Assembly (NCBI GenBank): GCA_036655355.1
Contig: JAVVQG010000002.1
Location: forward strand, 124,001 to 188,000
DNA from: JAUNSR01 sp036655355
Lineage (GTDB): Bacteria > Bacteroidota > Bacteroidia > Bacteroidales > JAUNSR01
DNA: 64,000 bases
Direction: 5' to 3'
The notes beneath the pieces were generated by a model. The model saw nothing but the letters and a program-made list of their open reading frames with translations. It was not told where the DNA came from and made no database searches. Positions 16,972-23,587 of the stretch are shown one piece after another (position 1 is the first letter of the stretch; every line of letters starts with the position of its first letter). Made by a program: the position numbers and the translations under genes.

Positions 16972-16979
16972 CAAAGATA
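16972..16979 (-). promoter_or_regulatory. Candidate -7 box for the helicase-nspC unit
   Basis: Minus-strand TATCTTTG matches TAnnTTTG and lies 16 bp before the helicase start. A TTTG is found at 17005-17008, but the 25-bp spacing is longer than usual. Confidence 0.35.
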
Positions 16980-17104
16980 ATTATTTTTTCCCCTTTTGAG
17001 AGAACAAATTGGCAACTCCTGATGTTATAGGAGTACGATTGAACAATTATAACATTTCTCTTTTGAACGGAGAAATTATTTTAAGGGTTGAAAATACTAA
17101 AGCT

Positions 17105-17686
17105 ATGAAATTTGAATTGCCTAAACTTCCTTATCCGGAAAATGCATTAGAACCGGCCATCAGTGCTGAAACAGTACATTTTCATCATGATAAGCATGAA
17201 GCTGCTTACGTGAATAATACGAATAAATTGATAGAGGGAACCCGTTTTGAAAATGACAATCTTGAAACGATTGTACGTCATTCTGAAGGGTCTCTGTTTA
17301 ACAATGCAGCGCAAGCATGGAATCATGCATTTTATTTTCAGCAGTTCAGTCCCGAGAAAGGGATGACTCCCGAAGGTAAACTTTTAGATGAAATCAAAAA
17401 AAATTGGGGGTCTTTCGAACAATTTAAAGTTGAGTTTGTTAATCAAGGAGTAGCACAATTCGGATCCGGATGGGTTTGGTTGGTGAAAAACAAAAAAAAT
17501 GAACTTGAGATTATTAAAACAGGTAACGCGGGAACGCCGCTAACCTTGGACGGTGTTAAACCCCTTTTGACTTTTGACGTTTGGGAACACGCCTATTATC
17601 TCGATTATCAGAATCGCCGCGCAGATGCTTTGGCCGCTTTATGGGACATCATCAATTGGCGACTGATTGAAAAGCGATTTGCATAA
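17105..17686 (+). CDS. sodB: Superoxide dismutase, Fe/Mn family
   Basis: A 193-residue Fe/Mn superoxide dismutase that converts superoxide to oxygen and hydrogen peroxide in the cytoplasm. Metal ligands are visible: His27 in ETVHFHHDKHEAAYV, a second His in NAAQAWNHAFYF, and Asp and His in FDVWEHAYYLDY. The start ATG at 17105 gives MKFELPKLPYPENAL, matching the usual N-terminus; the frame is open upstream to a TTG at 17009, but those 32 codons do not resemble the family. Metal preference (Fe, Mn or cambialistic, as known in relatives) cannot be settled here. It is monocistronic, with a terminator at 17759-17802, and is the main oxidative-stress gene here with the msrC- and yaaA-like genes. 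Confidence 0.95.
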   Translation: MKFELPKLPYPENALEPAISAETVHFHHDKHEAAYVNNTNKLIEGTRFENDNLETIVRHSEGSLFNNAAQAWNHAFYFQQFSPEKGMTPEGKLLDEIKKNWGSFEQFKVEFVNQGVAQFGSGWVWLVKNKKNELEIIKTGNAGTPLTLDGVKPLLTFDVWEHAYYLDYQNRRADALAALWDIINWRLIEKRFA

Positions 17687-17758
17687 GCATAAAAATATAG
17701 TAGCGCGTGATGCGTAACTTTTCTAGCACTTTAAAATAAGCATAATGTGATGAATTCG

Positions 17759-17802
17759 ACAGAGAGCCATGCCTTGTGAAAGGTCGCTCTCTGTATTTTT
17801 TT
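17759..17802 (+). terminator. Terminator after sodB
   Basis: Arms 17759-17767 and 17786-17794 (ACAGAGAGC and its complement), followed by A and seven T. The rest of the 280-bp gap before ald shows only A/T-rich DNA, with TATATTTA near 17920 as a poor -7 candidate. Confidence 0.8.
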
Positions 17803-17968
17803 GCCTCCTTCCCTCCTCCGCCACCTCTTCCTAACCCACTCATTTTATGTTTAAAAGTATCTTTCTATAACATAAAAAAATCCCCTTTCCGGAAAACCCT
17901 ATTACCCATAAATTAAATATATTTATATCAACAAAATTTTCCATATCTCACCTTAAATCTATAAGATC

Positions 17969-19072
17969 ATGATTATCGGAATACCAAAAGAAATCAAAAA
18001 CAATGAGAATCGGGTTTCACTTACCCCGGGAGGAGCAAAAGAACTCACAAAAAGAGGACATTCCGTTTATGTACAGAATGACGCGGGCGTAAACAGCGGA
18101 TTTTCCAATGAAGAATATATGGCAGCAGGCGCTAAAATACTACCTACCATAGAGGAAGTGTACGCTATTGCCGAGATGATCGTTAAAGTAAAAGAGCCGA
18201 TTGAAGCGGAATACAAACTGATCCGTCCCGAACAGCTTCTATTTACCTATTTCCATTTCGCATCAAGTCTTCTCCTCACAGAAGCAATGATCAAAAGCAA
18301 AGCGATCTGCCTGGCTTATGAAACGGTTGAGAAAGCAGACCGTTCACTTCCGTTATTGATCCCAATGTCTGAAGTGGCCGGACGCATGTCTGTTCAGGAG
18401 GGTGCTTTTTTCCTTGAAAAACCTCACGGAGGCAAGGGGATACTACTGGGCGGCGTACCCGGTGTAAAACCGGCTCGCGTATTGGTACTCGGGGGCGGTA
18501 TCGTGGGACACAATGCTGCGATTATCGCAGCCGGAATGGGTGCAGAAGTAACGATTACCGATATCTCTTTACCACGTCTCCGTTACTTGAGCGAAATCCT
18601 TCCGCCGAATGTAAAAACCCTCATGTCTTCAGAATACAACATTCGCAAAGAGTTGCCCACTACCGATCTTGTAATCGGAGCCGTATTGATTCCGGGAGCG
18701 AAAGCACCTCATTTGGTTTCAAAAGAGATGTTACAGCTCATGCAACCGGGCACCGTAATGGTGGATGTCGCCATTGACCAGGGCGGTTGTTTTGAAACCT
18801 CACACCCTACCTCACACGATCAACCAACATTTGCGGTGGATAATATCATCCATTATTGTGTAGCCAATATCCCGGGCGCGGTACCTTACACCTCTACGCT
18901 GGCGCTGACAAACGCTACGTTGCCGTATGTGATCCAGTTGGCAGATCTCGGTTGGATTGAAGCTTGCGAGAAAGATCCGGCATTGAAAAAAGGTCTCAAC
19001 ATCGTAGAAGGAGAGATTGTCTATAAAGGAGTAGAAGAAGCTTATAAAGAGATGAAAAAAGAACAGGCCTGA
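17969..19072 (+). CDS. ald: Alanine dehydrogenase
   Basis: A 367-residue NAD-dependent L-alanine dehydrogenase, reversibly converting alanine to pyruvate and ammonia. The N-terminal domain has IGIPKEIKNNENRVSLTPGG and KVKEP-E with the substrate-site Lys and Arg. The Rossmann motif is VLVLGGGIVGHNAAIIAAGMG, cut here after VLVLGGGIVGHN for reading. Other family marks are MSEVAGRMSVQ and the C-terminal NIPGAVPYTSTLALTNA. Length is typical (about 370). It is a single-gene unit with a terminator at 19128-19173. In amino-acid fermenters the enzyme links alanine catabolism to NADH supply or to nitrogen assimilation. Confidence 0.95.
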   Translation: MIIGIPKEIKNNENRVSLTPGGAKELTKRGHSVYVQNDAGVNSGFSNEEYMAAGAKILPTIEEVYAIAEMIVKVKEPIEAEYKLIRPEQLLFTYFHFASSLLLTEAMIKSKAICLAYETVEKADRSLPLLIPMSEVAGRMSVQEGAFFLEKPHGGKGILLGGVPGVKPARVLVLGGGIVGHNAAIIAAGMGAEVTITDISLPRLRYLSEILPPNVKTLMSSEYNIRKELPTTDLVIGAVLIPGAKAPHLVSKEMLQLMQPGTVMVDVAIDQGGCFETSHPTSHDQPTFAVDNIIHYCVANIPGAVPYTSTLALTNATLPYVIQLADLGWIEACEKDPALKKGLNIVEGEIVYKGVEEAYKEMKKEQA

Positions 19073-19127
19073 AATTTAAAAGAAGGCTTACGATAAGAAA
19101 AGCGAATGAGTCTGAATCATTCCCCTA

Positions 19128-19173
19128 CAATAAACCCCGAAGAGAGAAATCACTTTCGGGGTTTATTGCTTTT
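19128..19173 (+). terminator. Terminator after ald
   Basis: Arms 19128-19141 and 19155-19168 (CAATAAACCCCGAA and its complement) with a 13-nt loop, followed by CTTTT. A strong hairpin with a modest T-tract. Confidence 0.8.
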
Positions 19174-19273
19174 ACCACTAGATTCTTTCAAATTTCAAGC
19201 CCTCCCTATTAAATTACGAACGGCTCCTTCGAATTCTTTTTGCGAAACTATATTTCGAAAAAAGCACCGCCTT

Positions 19274-19339
19274 GGTTCGACCGAAGCAAGGCGGTGCTTC
19301 GACTGAAGCAAGGGCTTGCTTCGACTGAACCAAGGCGGT
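19274..19339. repeat. Three tandem 22-bp repeats with dyad cores
   Basis: Units are 19274-19295, 19296-19317 and 19318-19339. Each begins G(G/C)TTCGAC(C/T)GAA and continues CAAGG with a variable end; the core TTCGAYYGAA is near-palindromic. The first unit also sits in a larger inverted repeat: 19262-19274 (AAGCACCGCCTTG) pairs with 19287-19299. The array is therefore both tandem and self-complementary. It lies between the 3' ends of ald and the msrC-like gene, so it is unlikely to be a promoter. Confidence 0.8.
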
Positions 19340-19402
19340 AGCACGCGAGTTATAGTTTTTCAGATATTAATTCGTGTCCATGAGAATAGGATTTGACTCC
19401 AT

Positions 19403-19876
19403 CTACACCAAAACCTTGCAAATCGCTTCTAGGTTGCGGGCATCCGTTTCATCAAAATCATTGAGTTTATCACTATCCACATCCAGTACACCCACGATAC
19501 GCTCCTCGAAATAAAGCGGTACCACGATCTCCGAACGAGACAGCGAACTACATGCGATGTGTCCCGGAAACCGCTCCACATCTTCCACAATCACGGTTTT
19601 CCCCTCTTTCCAGGCAGTACCGCAAACCCCTTTTCCATATTTTATGCGGGTGCATGCTATCGGACCCTGAAAAGGGCCTAATACCAATTCTTCGTCTCGA
19701 ACCAGGTAGAAACCCACCCAGAAGAAACCGAATACCTCTTTCAAGGCCGCCGCCACATTTGCCAGATTGGCGATCAAATCAGGTTCATTCTCCACCAATG
19801 ACGTAATCTGCGGAATCAGTTCCGCATACAACACCTCTTTTTGGGCATCCTTTGAAAAAACCAAGGTTTCACTCAT
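19403..19876 (-). CDS. msrC: Free methionine-(R)-sulfoxide reductase (GAF domain)
   Basis: A 157-residue single GAF-domain protein of the fRMsr family. It reduces free L-methionine-(R)-sulfoxide using cysteine thiols recycled by thioredoxin. The three family cysteines are visible, in GPIACTRIKYGKGVCGTA and in GHIACSSLSRSEIV. The last strand VVPLYFEERIVGVLDVDSD is also characteristic. The N-terminus is cytoplasmic, without signal. Length matches the family (about 160). It is convergent with ald, from which it is separated by a terminator and the tandem repeats. The symbol msrC follows the common use for this family. Confidence 0.9.
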   Translation of the reverse strand: MSETLVFSKDAQKEVLYAELIPQITSLVENEPDLIANLANVAAALKEVFGFFWVGFYLVRDEELVLGPFQGPIACTRIKYGKGVCGTAWKEGKTVIVEDVERFPGHIACSSLSRSEIVVPLYFEERIVGVLDVDSDKLNDFDETDARNLEAICKVLV

Positions 19877-20074
19877 ACGTTTTTTATCTGTTTGATTCTA
19901 GTTTTATGAATATTACGGCAACTAAAATAATTGAATATGACGAATATATAAGAATAATTTCGCACACATTCCTCCAACCCGTAACTTATTGCTTTTTACA
20001 AATATAACTCTTTTCGTTCACATCCCCGGCATACCGTGGAGGGCATAATTCCGCCTTTAGGCTAATTCACACAT

Positions 20075-20105
20075 TTTGATGCTTCTTTTAATATTCGTAA
20101 TTTCG
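20075..20105 (+). promoter_or_regulatory. Candidate promoter of the DUF5020-purine permease operon
   Basis: TTTG at 20075-20078, a 19-bp spacer, then TAATTTCG at 20098-20105, one mismatch from TAnnTTTG. Transcription would start near 20112-20115, about 20 nt before element B, which places the whole element in the 5' untranslated region. Confidence 0.5.
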
Positions 20106-20134
20106 CGCTTTATCTCATTTAAACAAATAAATCC

Positions 20135-20219
20135 CAAATGAAATCGCCATAGCTCACCTAAAGTTGAAATACCCAACCGAAGGTATATAGATGGCGCATT
20201 TGACCTTGATGTTAAAAAT
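20135..20219 (+). ncRNA. Candidate cis-regulatory RNA element, copy B
   Basis: Ungapped partner of 12728-12812; seven of 85 bases differ, all transitions. CAAATG (20135-20140) and CGCCAT (20145-20150) pair with ATGGCG (20191-20196) and CATTTG (20197-20202), leaving the bulge AAAT. ATACC (20169-20173) pairs with GGTAT (20182-20186). The second internal hairpin is weaker than in copy A (TCA with TGA only). The start of the DUF5020-like gene is 13 nt after the element. The ATG within the stem at 20191 is in frame with that gene, giving a possible 14-residue extension, whereas in copy A the same frame stops early. Sequence similarity between the copies starts at the first base of the stem, as expected for a folded unit. 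Confidence 0.6.
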
Positions 20220-20232
20220 AAATAAATTCCAA

Positions 20233-20943
20233 ATGAAAAAGTATTTCTTTTTGGCTCTTTTGTTGTGTATGAGCCTTGTCGGTACTGCACAAAACGTTCA
20301 ATTACATTATGATTTTGGCAACCCTCTTTATGGAAAAGAGATGGACGGACGCCCGAAACTAACCTCTACGGTTGAAATGTTCCGACCGGACAAATGGGGT
20401 AACACCTTCTTCTTCGTCGACATGGATTACACCAGCAAGGGAGTATCCTCTGCGTATTGGGAAATCGCACGTGAATTAAAATTCTGGAAAGCGCCCGTTG
20501 CCCTTCACGTGGAATACAATGGCGGAACCAGCAACCTGTTCTCTTACAACAACTGTTACTTGGGCGGTTTGACCTACTCTTACAACAGTGCCGATTTCTC
20601 GAAAGGCTTTTCATTGACAGGAATGTACAAATACATCCAGAAAATTGAGAACCCACACAGTTTTCAGATCACCGGGGTATGGTACATGCACTTTGCTCAG
20701 GGTAAATGCTCATTCAACGGATTCGCTGACCTTTGGAGAGAAAAAGACAAAATGACAAATCCTTACGGCGATTATATCTTCATTGCTGAACCGCAATTCT
20801 GGGTAAACTTGAATAAATTCAAAGCATTCAGTCCCAAATTCAACCTAAGCATTGGTACAGAGGTGGAATTAAGTAGCAATTTCGGCACGCGCGACGGATT
20901 CTATACCGTACCGACAATCGGCATCAAATGGTCTTTTGACTAA
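20233..20943 (+). CDS. DUF5020-like outer-membrane protein (Tsx-like channel)
   Basis: A 236-residue exported protein with signal peptide MKKYFFLALLLCMSLVGTAQ. The mature part has alternating aromatic/polar beta-strands (WGNTFFFVDMDY, FQITGVWYMHFAQGKC, FIAEPQFWVNL) and ends in a strand with terminal aromatic residues (GIKWSFD), as in small outer-membrane beta-barrels. It looks like the DUF5020 family of Bacteroidales, related in shape to nucleoside channel Tsx. The next gene, 51 bp downstream, is a purine permease, which fits a role in nucleobase or nucleoside entry across the outer membrane; this is inference. The ATG at 20233 is chosen for the signal peptide; ATG 20191 is in frame but lies in the structured leader. 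Confidence 0.8.
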   Translation: MKKYFFLALLLCMSLVGTAQNVQLHYDFGNPLYGKEMDGRPKLTSTVEMFRPDKWGNTFFFVDMDYTSKGVSSAYWEIARELKFWKAPVALHVEYNGGTSNLFSYNNCYLGGLTYSYNSADFSKGFSLTGMYKYIQKIENPHSFQITGVWYMHFAQGKCSFNGFADLWREKDKMTNPYGDYIFIAEPQFWVNLNKFKAFSPKFNLSIGTEVELSSNFGTRDGFYTVPTIGIKWSFD

Positions 20944-20994
20944 TTCGCGACAACCTCACCTTTTTAACTTTATCTGCATCTTATAATCACCATT

Positions 20995-22278
20995 ATGCTT
21001 GAGAAATTATTCGGATTCAATCCGAAAACAATGAATGTAAAAACCGAAATTCTTGCGGGTATTACTACGTTTTTGACCATGTCTTATATCCTGGCGGTAA
21101 ATCCGGGTATTTTAAGCCTTTCGGGAATGGACAAAGGGGCTGTCTTTACGGCAACGGCGCTTACCTCGGTCATCGCAACACTGATTATGGCGATGGTTGC
21201 TAAATTACCATTCGCCCTGGCTCCGGGAATGGGACTGAATGCGTTTTTCGTATTCACCGTTTGTCTTGGAATGGGAAACACCTGGGAATTCGCCCTCACG
21301 GCGGTTCTATTAGAGGGATTGATCTTTATCCTACTCACCGTAACCAACTTACGCGAAGCAATTGTCGATGCGATTCCCATGTCGCTTAAAAACGCAATCG
21401 GGGTGGGTATCGGTCTGTTTATCGCCTTTATCGGTTTACAGAATGCAGGTATCATCACCAACAACGACGCCACTTTGGTGAGTCTTGGTAACATCACACA
21501 GGGCTCTGCCTTGCTCGGACTGATGGGTATCGCATTCACTTCGGTACTTCTAATCATGAACATCAAAGGAGCGTTGCTAATTGGGATTCTGGTAACCACG
21601 GCATTGGGTATTCCGATGGGTATCACCCAGTACAACGGCATCTTGAGCCTTCCTCCATCGATCGAACCGATCTTCTTCAAATTTGATTTTTCTGAAGTAT
21701 TTACCATGAAAATGGTTGTAACGGTATTTACCTTCCTTTTCATCGACATGTTCGATACGATCGGAACGTTGGTAGGGGTTTCAACCAAAGCAGGTATGCT
21801 GAAAGACGGTAAAATCCCGAATGGCAAGAAAGCCTTTATGGCGGATGCGATCGGAACGACAGCAGGAGCGATTCTGGGTACCAGCACCGTAACGACTTTC
21901 GTAGAAAGTGCGTCGGGTGTGGCGCAAGGGGGACGTTCGGGACTTACTGCATTCTCCGCTGCGGTATGTTTCGCGGTGGCATTGCTGTTCTCTCCACTCT
22001 TCTTGGCGATTCCGGGAGCGGCAACCTGTCCGGTTCTGGTATTAGTAGGACTCTTCATGATGTCGCCGATTAAAAACATCGATTTGGATAACTTCTCGGA
22101 AGCGATTCCTGCATTCATCTGCATCATCACCATTCCGTTGGCGTACAGCATATCAGACGGTATCGTACTGGGAATGATCAGCTACGTGATGATCAACCTG
22201 TTGACTGCGAAACGCGAGAAACTGTCTGCATCGATGTATGTATTGGCCATTCTGTTCACGATGAAGTATTTCATTTAA
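20995..22278 (+). CDS. Purine (hypoxanthine/guanine or adenine) permease, AzgA/PbuG family
   Basis: A 427-residue inner-membrane transporter of the NCS2/AzgA group (COG2252), with about 12-14 hydrophobic segments. Family marks include the N-terminal FGFNPKTMNVKTEILAGITT, the MSYILAVNP and NAFFVFTV segments, and FLFIDMFDTIGTLVGVS with the conserved Asp-Asp/Thr cluster. Proton-coupled import of hypoxanthine, guanine or adenine is the known activity; the preferred base cannot be told. It follows the barrel protein gene by 51 bp, suggesting an outer- plus inner-membrane purine uptake operon under the structured leader at 20135-20219. A terminator follows at 22309-22347. Confidence 0.9.
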   Translation: MLEKLFGFNPKTMNVKTEILAGITTFLTMSYILAVNPGILSLSGMDKGAVFTATALTSVIATLIMAMVAKLPFALAPGMGLNAFFVFTVCLGMGNTWEFALTAVLLEGLIFILLTVTNLREAIVDAIPMSLKNAIGVGIGLFIAFIGLQNAGIITNNDATLVSLGNITQGSALLGLMGIAFTSVLLIMNIKGALLIGILVTTALGIPMGITQYNGILSLPPSIEPIFFKFDFSEVFTMKMVVTVFTFLFIDMFDTIGTLVGVSTKAGMLKDGKIPNGKKAFMADAIGTTAGAILGTSTVTTFVESASGVAQGGRSGLTAFSAAVCFAVALLFSPLFLAIPGAATCPVLVLVGLFMMSPIKNIDLDNFSEAIPAFICIITIPLAYSISDGIVLGMISYVMINLLTAKREKLSASMYVLAILFTMKYFI

Positions 22279-22308
22279 AGAGAATGCGTCTCATCGTTTA
22301 AACTTTTT

Positions 22309-22347
22309 GAAAAGAGGATATTCAATCGGATATCCTCTTTTCTATTT
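22309..22347 (+). terminator. Terminator after the purine permease gene
   Basis: Arms 22309-22321 and 22330-22342 (GAAAAGAGGATAT and its complement) with an 8-nt loop, followed by TATTTT. Confidence 0.85.
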
Positions 22348-22389
22348 TAGGGAAATCCTTATTTTTGTGCTTCACTAATAACAACCGCT

Positions 22390-23562
22390 ATGATGGTGCT
22401 GATTACCGGCTTGATTCTGATCTTTCTAACTTCTCTTGCCGATCTGGTGATGTACAAATCTTTTCGGAAACATTTCGGTTTCAGAAAAAAATTCAAAGTA
22501 GCATGGAGCATCCAGTCGCTGCTCTGTTCCTCCGAACTCATCGCTTTATTGCTTCTCTTTAACGGACATGTCGTTGAGATGCATCTGTTGGTGTGGGGAC
22601 TTTTCATCTACTTCCTGGTCAGCATTCCAAAAGTGATCTACCTCCTATACTGGCCGATCGCCGTGATGCCTTTCTCCAAACTAAGCAGGGTATCGAAGAT
22701 TACCACGCTTTTCGGAGCCGTTCTTGCGCTAACCCTTTTCCTTTTCATCCTGCATGGCGGAATCTTCGGAAGCACGCGTCTGACGGTTGAAAAAGAAACG
22801 ATCGTTTCAGACCGTATCCCAAAAAGTTTCGACGGGTTGCGTATCGTACAATTCTCCGATTACCACCTTGGAGGCTTTACCAAGTCATCCGGTTATGTAG
22901 AAGAAGTGACGCAACGCATCAATGCCCTTCGTCCGGACATCGTACTGTTTACAGGCGACCTGGTGAATAGCCTCGCTGAAGAGGCACATCCTTTCCTACC
23001 TGAACTGGCGGGAATAAAAGCCACTTTCGGCGTCTATTCGGTGTTGGGAAACCACGATTACGGAGATTATCACCCTTGGGAATCCGCCGAAGCTAAAAAA
23101 GCGAACCTCGAGGCGCTAAAAAAACTACAACACGATGCGGGGTGGAAATTACTCAACAACGAAAACGTCCTGCTGGTCCGCTCAGGAGATACCCTTGCGA
23201 TAGCCGGTGTGGAGAACTGGGGGGATCCCCCCTTCGGAAAACACGGCGATCTTTCGAAGGCGCTGGCCGGCATAAACCCGGAATGGTTTACCGTGCTCCT
23301 ATCCCACAATCCCGTGCATTGGCGTGAAGAGGTGATCCCAAAAAGCAATGCGGACCTCACGCTTTCCGGACATACGCATGCGATGCAGATCAAAGCCGGT
23401 CCCTTCTCTCCCGCAGTTTTGCGCTACAAAGAGTGGGGCGGTCTCTACAAAGAGAAGGATCAATACCTCTATGTGAACCGCGGCCTCGGATTCGTGCTTT
23501 TGCCGATGCGCATCGGAGCCTATCCCGAGCTGACACTTATCGAACTGAAATCAGTAAAGTAA
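22390..23562 (+). CDS. Membrane-anchored calcineurin-like metallophosphoesterase
   Basis: A 390-residue protein. Its first about 125 residues contain three to four hydrophobic helices, and the catalytic domain follows. Metal-binding motifs appear in order: DYHLGG (D-x-H), LFTGDLVN (GD), LGNHDYGD (GNHD), LLSHNPVHW, and SGHTHAMQIK (GHxH). This resembles the YkuE/UPF0046-like group, of which some members act on phosphorylated lipids such as UDP-diacylglucosamine in place of LpxH. The substrate here is not known. The tex gene follows 25 bp downstream, so the two and folK may form one unit. Start ATG is at 22390; the next codon is also ATG. Confidence 0.88.
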   Translation: MMVLITGLILIFLTSLADLVMYKSFRKHFGFRKKFKVAWSIQSLLCSSELIALLLLFNGHVVEMHLLVWGLFIYFLVSIPKVIYLLYWPIAVMPFSKLSRVSKITTLFGAVLALTLFLFILHGGIFGSTRLTVEKETIVSDRIPKSFDGLRIVQFSDYHLGGFTKSSGYVEEVTQRINALRPDIVLFTGDLVNSLAEEAHPFLPELAGIKATFGVYSVLGNHDYGDYHPWESAEAKKANLEALKKLQHDAGWKLLNNENVLLVRSGDTLAIAGVENWGDPPFGKHGDLSKALAGINPEWFTVLLSHNPVHWREEVIPKSNADLTLSGHTHAMQIKAGPFSPAVLRYKEWGGLYKEKDQYLYVNRGLGFVLLPMRIGAYPELTLIELKSVK

Positions 23563-23587
23563 AAAAGAACAACATACTTATCATATA

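Larger units (their letters stand above)
19073..19402. other. Intergenic region with a terminator and 22-bp tandem repeats
   Basis: This 330-bp gap separates the converging ald and msrC-like genes. It holds the ald terminator at 19128-19173 and three tandem 22-bp repeats at 19274-19339. The stretch 19174-19261 shows no gene, hairpin or promoter that I can support. Confidence 0.6.
19877..20232. other. 356-bp divergent spacer with promoter and structured leader
   Basis: This gap lies between the starts of the msrC-like gene (minus) and the DUF5020-like gene (plus). From 20075 it holds a near-consensus promoter and then the structured element copy B. In 19877-20074 I see only A/T-rich sequence and no supported gene or hairpin; the msrC promoter must be here but no TAnnTTTG match was found. 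Confidence 0.5.

Noticed and set aside
17009..17104. Upstream extension of sodB from a TTG start
   Set aside because: The 32 extra residues do not resemble the family; ATG 17105 gives the standard N-terminus.
19274..19295. GGTTCGA in the tandem repeat, like a tRNA T-loop
   Set aside because: No acceptor stem, anticodon arm or D arm can be drawn around it; the sequence is repeated three times, unlike a tRNA.
20135..20219. Classical purine riboswitch in front of the purine permease operon
   Set aside because: The element has a multibranch shape but none of the conserved junction bases of purine aptamers that I can recall, and a near copy precedes an unrelated lipoprotein gene.
21084..22151. 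355-codon open frame on the minus strand inside the purine permease gene
   Set aside because: It is antisense to a clear transporter gene, lacks recognisable motifs, and is explained by codon bias of the real frame.
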